Shown: positions 1-11,605 of the stretch, in pieces
Layout of the letters: every line of letters begins with the position of its first letter
Position numbering within the stretch: the stretch's first letter is position 1
NCBI RefSeq assembly: GCF_021869535.1
Contig: NW_026262701.1
Span: forward strand, 325,501 to 389,500
Length of the DNA: 64,000 nucleotides
Direction: 5' to 3'
Source of the DNA: Mytilus californianus
Taxonomy: Eukaryota; Mollusca; Bivalvia; Mytilida; Mytilidae
Notes under the pieces: generated by a model
What the model was told of the DNA's origin: nothing
The model's database searches: none
The model's input: the letters and a program-made list of their open reading frames with translations, nothing else
Made by a program: the position numbers and the translations under genes

Positions 1-342
1 GTTGTGCAGCATATTTTCAACATTTATATGCCTTGAACTTCTAAGAGTTTAAGATTATACTAAAATTCTGTACTACCCCTCCCTTTACTTTGAGTCTTCC
101 TGAGATTTTAATTTGACTGCTACCCAACTGTCTTTATTCTGTTAAAGTTCCCAAGTTGTGTCTCTACTGATGGAAGATGGATATCATATTTGGGAACCAA
201 TGGGTGAACAAGACAAAATATCTCCCCAAAAGAGGAGTGGTTTGTGAATCAGCTGTAAGTGCCACCAATAGTGTCCTTTATCAAGAGTATTATTCTCTTT
301 GAATAATGGAGATACTAATAATTGAATCTATATTTATTTCAG
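1..342. other. Intronic sequence upstream of the first visible MRPL38 exon
   Basis: This stretch is AT-rich and precedes the acceptor at 341-342, so it is presumably MRPL38 intron. No exon matching the expected preceding MRPL38 segment (a stretch ending in a Phe-His-x-x-Leu type sequence) was found. Confidence 0.5.
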
Positions 343-3300
343 ACATGAAAGAACCAAGATTTGAATTTAAACATCCACCTCCATACCATCCCCTACAGAA
401 ATGGTATCCACATCGGCAGCCATTTAATTTGTATGTACATTTAAGTTACAATAAAATTGAGAACGGAAATGGGGAATTTGTCAAAGAGACAACAACCCAA
501 CCATAGAGCAGTACAAAGCTATCAAGCTATCTTATGACTTATATTGATAACAAGATGTTTATTTCTCCAAGACTCTCATGTCTAATATTTTGTGCTTTAC
601 ATTAAGAAAAACTCATATTCTTCAGATTGATATGATTTAGAAAAATATTAAATCAAACAAAAACAATTATCTAAACAACTTTTGTTTTTGGTTGCCTTTT
701 TAGCTCACCTGGCACAAAGGGCCAAGTGAGCTTTTCTCATCACTTGGGGGCCGACGTCCGTTGTCGTTAACTTTTACAAAAATCTTCTCCTCTGAAACTA
801 CTGGGCCAAATTTAACCAAACTTAGCCACAATCATCATTGGGGTATCTAGTTTAAAAAATATGTCTGCTGACCGCGCCTACCAACCAAGATGGCTGACAT
901 GGCTAAAAATAGATCATAGTGGTAAATTGCAAGTTTTGTCTAATATTTTGAAAACAATTATATATAGTGAAAATCTGACAAGGGCAAAAATGTTCAGAAT
1001 GTTGAGCTCTACTAATTGTTCATATAAGTCAAAACTGTCAAGAGACTTCTTATAGGAGTTATTGCCCTTAAAAGACAAATTTTACCATTTTTGTCTCACC
1101 TTGACAGAGTCAAAAAGCGAGACATAGGTATGCTGTTTCCGGTACCGCAGTCGCCGTCAACAATGTATTAGTTTGTGATTAGGTCTAGTTCATGGTGAAC
1201 CACTAGTGGTAGGTCAATGATATTTGGTATGCAGTTGTATTAGCATTGGCACATCTCATTACCATGGAGATTATTTGGCCCCGCTCCCTCAGTCAAAGTC
1301 TATTGACTTTGAAACTTTTTATAGTTTACATGTATTAGTTTGTGATTAGGTCAATTTATGGGGAACCACTAGTGGTAGGTCAATGATATTTGGTATGCAG
1401 TTGTATAAGCATTGGCATATCTCATTTCCATGGAGAATATTTGGTCCTTACCCACTTTTGCTTTGTTTACATGTATTAGTTTGTGATTAGGTCAGTTTGA
1501 TATGAACCACTAATGTTAAGTCAATGATATTTGGTATGCAAATGTATTGGCATTTGCAAGTTTCATTTTCATGGAGATTATATAACCCCACCCCCTAAGT
1601 ATGGTTCATTGACTTTGAAATTTTACATAGTTTACAAGTTAATGTTTGTGTTTAGGTTTGTTTAAAGGGAACGACTTATGAAAAGTCAATGGTATTTGGT
1701 TTGCAGTTGTGTTAGCATTGGCACATCTCATTTCCATGGAGATTGTTTAGCCCTGTACCTTCAGTCATGGTTTATTGACTTTGAATATTTGCATAACTTA
1801 CATGTTAAAGTATTGCTATTTTAATTTCAACATTTGCATTATCAAAATAACAAATAGGTGAGACATATCTGTGTGTTAACAGTTTATTTTAAATCCCTAT
1901 GATTTGATATTTCACTTTTTTTGGGGGGGACATATTTTACAATACAGAAAATTGGTATTAAGAAATATCTATATTTAGCACAACATCAGGATAGGAATTC
2001 TGCAGCCTGGCATACTGGTCCAACCTCCTATTAGCTTTAGTTCAGCAGTGAGCGAGGATTATTATGTTAATGCCAGAGTTATTTGGAAATGAAACTTTTT
2101 CAATCAGACGGGTTTACACAATGCTTGTCTTTGGTGGCAAGAAACTTCTTGCAAATGATTTTATTGCCACCATAATCACGATTTTTATAATTTCGAAAAA
2201 TAGACGGAGCAATATGACTCTTAAGATCCAAACAAGCCTCTTAAAATCAACAAATCTTTAAATACCACAATTGAAAAGGGAAATAATCTTAAAAGGATCA
2301 AACATTGTCTTAAGGAATAAAATTGAGAATGGAAACAGGCAATGTGTCAAAGAGACAACAAACAGACCAAAGAGCAGAAGTTCGCTTCTCTCTTTTTTTC
2401 AGATACTCGGAATCCTCTTGTCTTATCCATGTTGTGCTTATAAAAGATCTGCCTCCTAAAACCCTACTTTTCTTATCATAATTTTTAAATTACACATAAA
2501 TTAGAAAAACAGTTTTTGAAAATCTTATAAAATCCTTGTTATTTTTTCATAGTTTTTGAAAGAAAAAAGGGATCAATGTTAAATGTATGAAAAATATAGA
2601 AATAATCATTTCCTGCCAAATTTTTAATTAAGTATATCTCAAAAACAAGGACATGTTTGTTTCATTTTTTTGGGTAAAGATTGCATGAAATGCAATCAAA
2701 ACCCTATGGTTCTGACTTGATATCTAAATCTTCCAAGGTTTATCACCTTTGAGATACACAAAATATAGTGCATTGATCATAACATTCTATGCATCCTATC
2801 CAGAAATTTATCAATGAAATATATGCTCAAATATTCAAGTCCCAAAATGATTTTATACTTGTCAAGAAAATTACATATCTTTTGCAAGGTCAAGGAATAT
2901 ATTATCTGTTCTAAAAATATCAATGATGTCATTGTTAAAGTCATCTTTAAAAATTGGAGTTATCTTTCTTTGTCCAGAATTATCAATGCTTTATACAATT
3001 CAATATTTAATTTTACTTCCCACTGATAAATTAAAGCAATCTTTACCCTTCAGTGCTTACAAGCACTTTGATTCTGCTTTTTATACGACCGCAAAAATTA
3101 AAAAATTTTTTGGTCGTATATTGGTATGTCGTCGTCGTCCGGCGTCGTCCGAAGACACATTGGTTTTCGCACTCTAACTTTAGTTTAAGTGAATGGATCT
3201 CCATGAAATTTTACCATAAGGTTCAATACCACGAAAGGAAGGTTGGGATTGATTTTGGGGGTTATGGTACCAACAGTTAAGGAATTAGGGGCCAAAAATA

Positions 3301-5528
3301 AGCATTTTTGTAACTTCCAGACAATAACTTGTGTGTAAGTGTATGGATCTCTCTGACATTGTACCACAAGGTTCCATATCACAAAGGGAAGGCTGTAATT
3401 GATTTTGGGGGTAATTGCCTCAAAATTTTAGGAATTAGGGGCCAAAAAAGGGGCAAAAAACAAGCATTTTTCTAGTTTCATGACAATAACTTGTGTGTAA
3501 GTGTTTGGATATTTCTTAAATTGTACTACAAGGTTCCATATCACAAAGGGAAAGCTGGAATTGAGTTTGGGGGTAATTGCCCGAAACGTTTAGGAATTGG
3601 GGGCCAAAAAGGGGCCAAAAATAAGCATTTTTCTAGTTTCCAGACAATAACTTGTGTTCAAGAGTATGGATCTCCCTGAAATTGTACTGCAAGGTACCAT
3701 ACCACAAAGGGAAGGCTGGGATTGAGTTTCTGGGTGATGAATCATAAGGGGGTTCAAAAAATTTGGGGGGGGGGGGATTTTTTTTTTGATTTTTTTAAAA
3801 TTTTTTTCCTTTTTTTTTTCTTTTAAAATTTTCAATTTTAAGTTGGTTATTTCTGATTAATATTTAAAAGCAAATAATAATGATATGGTAGGAGATAAAC
3901 ACCAAACAGGATGTGTAAATTATTATATAATAAGTATTGTGCAATAGCAAGAAATTTTCAATTGCACAGTATTGCACAATAGCAAGAAATCTTCAATTGC
4001 ACAGTATTGCGCAATAGCAAGAAATCTTCAATTGCACAGTATTGCCCAATAGCAAGAAATATCCAATAGCACAATATTGCGCAATAGCAAGAAATTGTCA
4101 ATTGTACAGTATTGCACAATAGCAAGAAATATTCAATTGCACAGTATTGTGCAAAAGAAGATACTTCGTATAAATTGCTTATTTCTTGATCAATTTCAAT
4201 GGGGTTTTATTCTTGAATTCTTGGGGTTCTTAAATATGCTGAATCTAACCGTGTATTTAGTTTTTGGATTTTGGGCCCCGTTTTTAAATTGGTCCACATT
4301 GAGGTCCAAAGGGTCCAAAATTTAACTTTGTTTGATTTCATCAAAAAATTGAATTATTGGGGTTCTTTGATATGCCGAATCTAACCGTGTATTTAGATTC
4401 TTAATTTTTGGTTCCGTTTTCAAATTGGTCTACATTAAGGTCCAAAGGGTCCAAAATTAAACTTAGTTTGATTTTAACAAAAATTGAATTTTTAGGGTTC
4501 TTTGATATGCTGAATCTAAACATGTATTTAGATTTTTGATTATGGGCCCAGTTTTCAAGTTGGTCCAAAATCGGGGTCCAAAATTAAACTTTGTTTGATT
4601 TCAACAAAAATTGAATATATGGGGTTCTTTGATATGGTGAATCTAACCATGTATTTAGATTTTTGATTTTTGGGCCCCGTTATCAACTTTGTCCACATTG
4701 AGGTCAAAAGGGACCAAAATTAAACTTTGTTTGATTTCATCAAAAATTTAATTCTTGGGGTTCTTTGATATGCTGAATCTAACCATGTATTTAGATTTTG
4801 GATATTGGACCATAATAGGTGAATGTCCAATTTAAAATTTTTAAGTTCTTAGACCACATTCATTCTGTGTCAGAAACCTATGCTGTGTCAAATATTTAAT
4901 CACAATCCAAATTCAGAGCTGTATCAAGCTTGAATGTTGTGTCCATACTTGCCCCAACTGTTCAGGGTTCGACCTCTGCGGTCGTATCAAGCTGCGCCCT
5001 GCGGAGCATTTTATTAAGTTCTGTTATTTATATACTATCAATTTATAACAGTCTTTTAAAAAGCTTATTATTTTGAAACATATTTACAAACATCCTTAAA
5101 GTTTTATAACTTTTTAATAAATCAAACTTCATTTATCATGAAACATCTGCAGACTGAACAGACCAATAGCAGTTAACCATAGAATGTGCATTATTGACTA
5201 TCCAGACTAAAAAAAAATAATACTATAATATGTCCATTATTGACTGACAAGAAGAATAACAGTAAACCATATTGACGTTGTTGTTTTCTTGAATTTTAGA
5301 TACCTAGATAGGTACAGAGATATCAAAGATCTGAATGAAGAAGTACTGAAAGACAGACTAAAGGATTTAAAGCCGTTTGAACCTCCACCTCAACAGAAAT
5401 ACCCTGTGTTAAATATGATCAGGTATAAACAAATATCTGGAGTACAGCCGACATGGAGAAGACCTAAACTAAGGCATAAATACCTCAAAGAAATGCATTG
5501 GAATGACTCTGAAGATAAAATTATTTGA
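343..5528 (+). CDS. MRPL38: Mitochondrial ribosomal protein mL38, last two coding exons (343-430 and 5300-5528)
   Basis: This gene encodes a component of the mitochondrial large ribosomal subunit, a protein with a PEBP-like fold; only its C-terminal part is in the window. The first exon follows a tatttatttcag acceptor, starts two bases into a codon and ends at a gtatgt donor. The second exon follows gaattttag and supplies one base, so AAT TT plus A reads N-L and the frame continues to TGA at 5526-5528. The joined product contains [11 protein letters not shown], then PHRQPFN and YLDRYRD, which closely match the C-terminus of vertebrate MRPL38 as I recall it. After YLDRYRD the mussel protein continues for about 69 residues where the human protein ends after a few. 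A variant poly(A) signal ATTAAA lies near 5554. Upstream exons lie before the window start. The 4.9-kb intron is filled with repeats. Confidence 0.85.
440..510 (+). repeat. Short Mytilus-type interspersed repeat fragment
   Basis: The segment beginning aaaattgagaacggaaatgg and running into gtcaaagagacaacaaccc recurs, diverged, at 2318-2385 and resembles 41990-42060. It is a dispersed family by direct comparison inside the window. The Mytilus attribution is from memory. Confidence 0.5.
700..1095 (+). repeat. Bivalve interspersed repeat with a ctcacct/aagtgagc start
   Basis: Begins with a short hairpin-like start (tagctcacctgg then ccaagtgagc) followed by a ccgacgtccgttgtcg stretch, a hallmark of common bivalve repeats. 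It lies in the MRPL38 intron and has no coding capacity. Confidence 0.5.
1094..1866 (+). repeat. Repeat element with ~140-170 bp tandem core units and inverted ends
   Basis: The element opens with gtctcacct and closes with aggtgagac, an inverted pair. Between them a unit beginning attagtttgtgattaggtc recurs near 1165, 1333 and 1475, with a degraded fourth copy near 1640. Each unit contains ggtatgcagttgtat and a ccatggaga stretch. The layout of inverted ends around a tandem core resembles bivalve pearl-type elements, which is inference. Confidence 0.55.
3083..5014 (+). mobile_element. Complete copy of a modular tandem-cored repeat element (reference copy)
   Basis: This 1.9-kb element in the MRPL38 intron is the best full-length copy of the family that dominates 22-34 kb. 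In order: a left end tatacgaccgcaaaaa that folds back on ttttttggtcgtata; a stretch of gtcgtcgtccgg; about four ~130-bp units containing acaataacttgtgtgtaag (3180-3750); a G/T homopolymer run; a 35-bp tandem array (3940-4150); five ~130-bp units containing gatatgctgaatctaacc (4165-4810); and a right end (4850-5014) ending gcggagcattttatt. No transposase is visible, so it is non-autonomous. Kinship to pearl/Helitron-like bivalve elements is inferred from layout only. Confidence 0.7.
3940..4152 (+). repeat. 35-bp tandem array containing TTGCGCAA palindromes
   Basis: About six units of exactly 35 bp (cacag at 3965 and 4000). Each unit carries attgcacaatagcaag or the variant attgcgcaatagcaag. The variant contains ATTGCGCAAT, the palindromic C/EBP consensus. 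The array is the middle module of the composite element. Confidence 0.7.
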
Positions 5529-5775
5529 CATTTGACTGCAGTATAGGAAATGTATTAAAAAAGATAAAAAAAAATGAAAGATAATTTTATAGTATTTAAG
5601 TGGGAGAAATACCAACATTACTCATTGATTTGGGACCTAAAGTACGAAAAGTTAAAAGGATGGCAAAGAATTAACTCCAGCATAATGATCACAGAAAAAT
5701 GAGGAAAGTTAACAAAAAAAATTGCTACACAGATGAGATTGAGCTAAACAAACCCTACTTAATCTACAGATGAAC
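5529..5775 (+). other. MRPL38 3' UTR and downstream flank
   Basis: Contains the ATTAAA variant poly(A) signal near 5554 and AT-rich sequence running into the 86-bp array. No other feature was seen. Confidence 0.4.
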
Positions 5776-6680
5776 ACAGGTGACACCAAACAAGCTAAAA
5801 TCCAATGATAAATCAAACAAAATCAGACAGGTCAATGTCTCCTCTCTTTCACAGGTTTTCCAATAGTGACACCAAGAAAGTTAAAATTCAGTGATAAGCC
5901 AAACAAAATCAGACTGGTCAATGTCTCCTCTCTATCACAGGTTATCCAATAGTGACAACAAGCAAGTTAAAATCCAATGATAAGCCAAACAAAATCAGAC
6001 TGGTTGATGTCTTCTCTCTATCACAGGTTCTCCAATAGTGACAACAAGCAAGTTACAATCTAATAAGTCATAAAATATCTGACAGGTTGCTGCCTCCTCT
6101 CTATCACAGGTTCTCAAACAGTGACACCAAGCAAGTTAAAGTCCAATGATAAGTCATACAAAATCAGATTGGTCAATGTCCTCTCATATCACAGGTTCTC
6201 AAACAGTGACACCAAGCAAGTTAAAGTCCAATGATAAGTCATACAAAATCAGATTGGTCATGTCTCCTCTCTATCACATGTTAAGTCAAACAAAATCAGA
6301 CAGATTGATGTCTCCTCTCTATCACAGGTTCAGGAACAGTGACACCAAGCAAGTTAAAATCCAATGGTAAGTCATACAAAATCAGACAGATTGATGTCTC
6401 CTCTCTATCACAGGTTCAGGAACAGTGACACCAAGCAAGTTAAAATCCAATGGTAAGTCATACAAAATCAGACAGATTGATGTCTCCTCTCTATCACAGG
6501 TTCAGGAACAGTGACACCAAGCAAGTTAAAATCCAATGGTAAGTCATACAAAATCAGACAGATTGATGTCTCCTCTCTATCACAGGTTCAGGAACAGTGA
6601 CACCAAGCAAGTTAAAATCCAATGATAAGTTATACAATATCAGACAGGTCATGTCTCCTCTCTATCACAGGTTCTCTAAA

Positions 6681-8146
6681 ACAGGCCCTTAACTACCCTT
6701 GAGGCAGATGAGGCAATTGCCTCGTCTGAATTTCTGGCAAAAAAAATAATAAGGGGGAAAAAATATGGAGAAAGTTAGGCATGCAGAGGGTAGAGCACAT
6801 CCTTGCATTATAACATTAAGAATTAAGTAATGCTTAGTAATTTATGTTGACGTGCAGCTTCTGTACTTTTATTTCAACTTAAGGTATCAAACTCTGTATC
6901 TGATTACCATTGCCAGTAAACCGGCATTTGGTTCTGCAATTATTTATTTTCCGCGAAAATTAATTATTGATCATAGTAGATATTTCCAATATCATCATTG
7001 CGCAAAGTAAATCAAAATTAAAATGGTTTGAATTCTTCAACTTGCTAGGTCAATAATCATTCACAGATCACACATGAATACCAAAAGCACCCCACAATTT
7101 GTGTGCAGTTCTCTTTCAAATAAAATGAAGATTTGAGGCATTTTCAAATGTCAAGTTTGCTTCAAACCTGGCTGCTATTCGAAAACAAAACATTTATTAT
7201 GGATGGATGGAGGATTTGTTTGGATTAATGGCAAGTAGGCTTTCTTTCAGCTATATAATGGAGAGCAGGTTATGTGATCATTCCTTTCGAATGTTAAATG
7301 GACAGGAAAAGACCTTGGCAGACTTACGATTTAATTGCTTGATACTTTGAGTTTTCATGGAGTATTGTGAGAGTACTTCGGGCTTGCAAAATAAAGACTG
7401 TTGTATAATTAACCATGGTAAAGTTGACTAGAGAGTTTTAATTTGTATCATTACTGATTTGGGTGTTATGCATTTATAAAATTAGCAAAATAAATTAATT
7501 ATACAATTCCAAGAAAGTAGTCAGACGATGGGATCTTAGTGGCACAAGAAAGGTCAAACTAGCATTCCCAGACAGTGACTAAATTCCACTTTTTGTGATT
7601 TGTTTAAGTGTTATTGAAAATGTGTGTTATTTTAAATGAAGCGTTGACCACACACACATGTCCCACATTTTCTACTATCAAACATATACCCTACTGTAAA
7701 TTGTACATATTGATGGTACAAAATTCGAGGTAAGTATCTGTCAACCGGATCTGATAGCCCATAGGCGGATCCAGGGGGGGCCTTGGATGGCCGGCCCCCC
7801 TTTTGTGAGAAAAATTTGGTTGATTATATAGGGAATCACTGAAGCATGACTGGAGCGGGCCCCCTCTTAGGTCAGTCAGTGCCCCCCCCCCCCCTTACAA
7901 CTTACAAAAAGTGCCTGATCCGCCAATGTAGCCTATTACAGTTCTTATACGATAAATATGAAACAAAAACGATAAATATGATACAAAAAACGAAGGTGAC
8001 AAGATGTATTTAGAACCATAATATTACAATTTTCGGACGGTGGGGAGGGGGGGCTTTGTCCCCTAGTCCCCCATTACTCAGGGACCTCAAACGGCGGCCC
8101 CCAAACCCCTGCCTCGCCTGTTCACGAAGCATAGTTACGGCCCTGT
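6681..8146. mobile_element. TIR DNA element (non-autonomous) inserted in the 86-bp array
   Basis: The left end, acaggcccttaactaccct, and the reverse complement of the right end, acagggccgtaactatgc, form an inverted pair; a gaggcagatgaggcaattgc stretch follows the left end. Ends of the form acagggccgtaacta are known from several DNA transposon superfamilies, and the superfamily here is not settled. No clear target duplication was found. The interior (6720-7740) has no long ORF and holds a smaller nested repeat. Confidence 0.6.
7758..7932. repeat. Small MITE-like repeat with GGCGGATCC ends and C/G homopolymers
   Basis: Starts ataggcggatccaggggggg and ends cctgatccgccaatgta, an imperfect inverted pair. 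A related copy is at 46434-46565. It is nested inside the TIR element. Confidence 0.5.
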
Positions 8147-9501
8147 AATAGTAACATCAAGCAAGTTATAATCTAATGATAAGTCATACAAAATCAGACT
8201 GGTCGATGTCTTCTCTCTATCACAGTTTCTCCAACAGTGAAACCAAACAAGTAAAAATACAATGGTAAGTCATACAAAATCAGACTGGTCGATGTCTTCT
8301 CTCTATCACAGTTTCTCCAACACTGAAACCAAACCAGTAAAAATCCAATGATAAGTCATACAAAATCAGACTGGTTGATGTCTTCTCTCTATCACAGGTT
8401 CTCCAACAGTGAGACCAAACAAGTAAAAATACAATGGTAAGTCATACAAAATCAGACTGGTCGATGTCTTCTCTCTATCGCAGTTTCTCCAACACTGAAA
8501 CCAAACAAGTAAAAATCCAATGATAAGTCATACAAAATCAGACTGGTTGATGTCTTCTCTCTATCACAGGTTCTCCAACAGTGACACCAAACAAGTAAAA
8601 ATACAATGGTTAGTCATACAAAATCAGACTGGTCGATGTCTTCTCTCTATCACAGGTTCTCCAACAGTGAAACCAAACAAGTAAAAATCCAATGATAAGT
8701 CATACAAAATCAGACTGGTCGATATCTCCTCTCTATCACAGGTTCTCCAACAATGACACCAATTAAGTTTTAATTCAATGATAAGTCATACAAAATCAGA
8801 CGGGTTGCTGTCTCCTCGCTATCACATGTTCTCCAACAGTGACACCAATTAAGTTTTAATTCAATGATAAGTCATACAAAATCAGACGGTTGCTGTCTCC
8901 TGGCTATCACATGTTCTCCAACAGTGACACAAATTAAGTTTTAATTCAATGATAAGTCAAACAAAATCAGACTTGTAAGTAAGTAAGTAAGTAAGTAAAT
9001 GTTATTTAGAGTCGGCATATATATACATTATAACCGACAAAACATGAGCTCTGGTGAGCTCTTTAACCGACTATCACATTCAAAATCATGCAGCATCATG
9101 CAAATACTAATAAATTGAAATGAAAATAAAAGCATGCAAATATAATGAAAGCAAATTAATTTTGATTTCTGAGCCTACAGAGTCAATGCTCATGCGGCAA
9201 GCACCTCTATGTGCATTGAATGGGGGAACCAGCAAATCACTTAAATATCATAAAATACTAAGAAACTAAAAAGCATAAAAGCAATAAATAAATAGATTAT
9301 TAAGCACTGGCATTTAATAGCAGGTATATATAATAAATGCATATAAAAGCAGAGCAAAAGGCCATAATAAAAAATAAAAAGAAAGAAAGAAATTTCAGCT
9401 TTGAGACAGCACTGGATGGAAACGGCATGAACTGCAGTTGCAATTTTCACCCCACACCAGGAATTTATATAATTCCTAAATTGGTCAAAAGAGGTCATAA
9501 T

Positions 9502-11605
9502 TCAAGCCTCATTGGGAAGGGAGTTCCATACTTGTGCTGCCTCAAATCTTAAGGATCTTTTACCATAACTTGAGGTTCTAGGTCTAGGTACCTCAGCAGT
9601 GTTCACATACCTGAAATTATATGAATTGTTTTTTATAACAACTAGCTCTTGAATAAATAATGGACATTTTTTATTAATTATTTTAAAGGTCTCCAAGGCA
9701 ATTGAGCGCATCCTATGAGTGTTTAGTGATGGAAGGTGTGAAATTTGCAGGAGTGTTTCGCATGAATTCTGATGGTCTTCATAAATAAAGCGAAGCGCTC
9801 GTTCTTGTATTTTTTCTATTTTTCTGGTATTTTGTTCCCCACAGAAATGCCAAGTCAAAGGACAATAACTAAAGTTTGACATAAAAAAAGAGTAATAAAT
9901 TGTAAGTTTACTCAGTTTGTTTAGGTGTTTCCCAATTCTTTTTAAAACATTTAATTGCCTTGCAGCCTTTTTACAAATATTTGAAATATGTAAACTGAAG
10001 TTTAATTTAAAATCAATTGTAACTCCAAGTAGTTTTACCTCATCCTCACATGATATAGAAATACCATTCAAATCAAACACAATCTTTTTATCATGTGTTT
10101 TTTTGCCAAGAGAGATAGCTTGAAATTTCTCTGGTTTGGCCTGCATTTTATTTGAAGAAAACCACTGTATTAAATAATTGCTGTCTTCCTCAAGAGCAGA
10201 AATTACATCTTGTAAATAATTTCCAGACTTTGACAAAGTATTGTAATCAGCATAATTATATAAAGAACATTTTTTACAAAAAAGAACAAATCATTTATAA
10301 AAATATTAAATAGGATGGGTCCAATGATGGAACCTTGTGGTACCCCTTTAAATATGTCAATTATTTTATTATTTTTGGTGTTTTAACGCCACTTTTAAGC
10401 ACCGTTTTTGGGCTATTTCGTGGCGGCCAGTTTTTTTTTGGTGGTTGAAGCCGGAGTGCCCGGAGAAAACCACCGACCTTCGATAGGAAAACTGACAATC
10501 CTAGTCAATTAAGATTGGAGTCGAGTACACCCGCACGAGCGGGGTTCGAACTCACAACCTCAGTGTTGACTGACTAGTGATTACAGTAGTAACTACTTAG
10601 ACCACTCGGCCACCGAGGCCCCTTAAATATGTCAAGCATACCACTTAAATTTTGGTTTACTTTCACACACTGTTTTCTTTTTGTTAAATAACTATATAAC
10701 ATAACAAGTGAGGATTTGGAAAGACCATAAGCTTTTAGTTTCAGTAGAGTATCATGGGGGAGACAGTCAAATGCTTTTGACAGGTCCATAAGGATAGCTG
10801 CAAGGTATTTATTTTGGTCTAAGGCTAATTTCCAATCTTCAATCACTCTTAATAAAGTTGACAGACATCCAAAACCTGATCTAAAAGCTGCCAAAAATGG
10901 TTTGAAGATATTATCAAAGTACTGTACTAATTGTACTTCTATGGCATTTTAAAAAAAAATTATAAATGGCCGGTAATACACTTACCGGTCTATAATTTCC
11001 TTTTTCTAATACACTATTCTTTTTGTAAATAGGTGTAACTTGAGCTTCCTTAAGACGGTCAGGGAAGGTTGATGATGATAATAATGATAAATTAACAATA
11101 TCGGTAAGAGGTTTTACAATAGCAGGTTTAGCAAAATGCAGTAATTTAGTTAATATACCTTCTATTCCAGTGGCTTTTTTAACATTAATTTTACGGATAC
11201 ATTTCTCAACAAAGTCTTGACCAATAGGGGAAACGGTAAAACTGTTTTGATCAAGATCTGGAATATTATCTTAAATGGCCAAAATACTCGGGTGATCATC
11301 ACCAACCTTTATTTGACTGCTTCCATTAATCTTGTCAACATTTACAAAATAGTCGTTAAATATCTCACACACCTCCTACTGTTTTGTAATTAAAACATTA
11401 TTTTCAGAGAGGACAGTTTTCTTTTATTTGTAAGAAAAGGTTTCACTGTTGGCCAGAAATCTTTCGATTTCGGGCCTCCAGCACACCTCTCTACAACATA
11501 TTGGTTAATGGATTTATTTTTTAGTTTTGTAACATAGTTGCGTTGACGCCTATATGCTTCCCAGTTCTTACTACCACTGAATTTTTGAAATTTATTATAC
11601 AACAT
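9502..11605 (-). pseudogene. Reverse transcriptase of the non-LTR element, degraded
   Basis: Recognisable pieces include a fingers region with EKGNYRPVSVLP near 11000, then FRSGFGCLSTLL and LMDLSKAFDCLPHDTLL (RT motif A region) at 10574-10894. After the SINE, the segment LYNYADYNTLSKSG spans the catalytic site at about 10225-10263. A 244-residue thumb and C-terminal region with NKMQAKPEKFQ and KLLGVTID follows, ending near 9502. The catalytic box reads YADY instead of YADD, so the second Asp is lost. With several frameshifts and a SINE insertion, the copy is dead. Assignment to RT is certain; the clade is less so. Confidence 0.9.
10361..10622 (-). mobile_element. tRNA-derived SINE with 13-bp target duplication
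   Basis: On the minus strand it begins ggggcctcggtggccgag, an A-box-like tRNA head, and has a B box gagttcgaacccc, followed by a conserved body and an (aaataat)-type tail. The sequence ttaaatatgtcaa occurs at 10348-10360 and again at 10623-10635, a perfect 13-bp target duplication that defines both ends. The host LINE reads through when the insert is removed. The tRNA head has a long variable-arm layout like Ser/Leu tRNAs. Confidence 0.9.

Noticed and set aside
157-238. Possible upstream MRPL38 exon (open frame with LLMEDGYHIWEPMG)
   Set aside because: Splice phase could be made to fit, but the peptide does not match the segment expected before the conserved C-terminus, and its acceptor and donor are weak.
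6681-8146. Firm assignment of the TIR element to the hAT superfamily
   Set aside because: The end sequence is suggestive but no 8-bp target duplication was found, so the superfamily was left open.
10535-10622. A tRNA gene on the minus strand
   Set aside because: The A-box and B-box sequences are the head of a SINE flanked by a target duplication; the arms are degenerate and the sequence continues into a SINE body.
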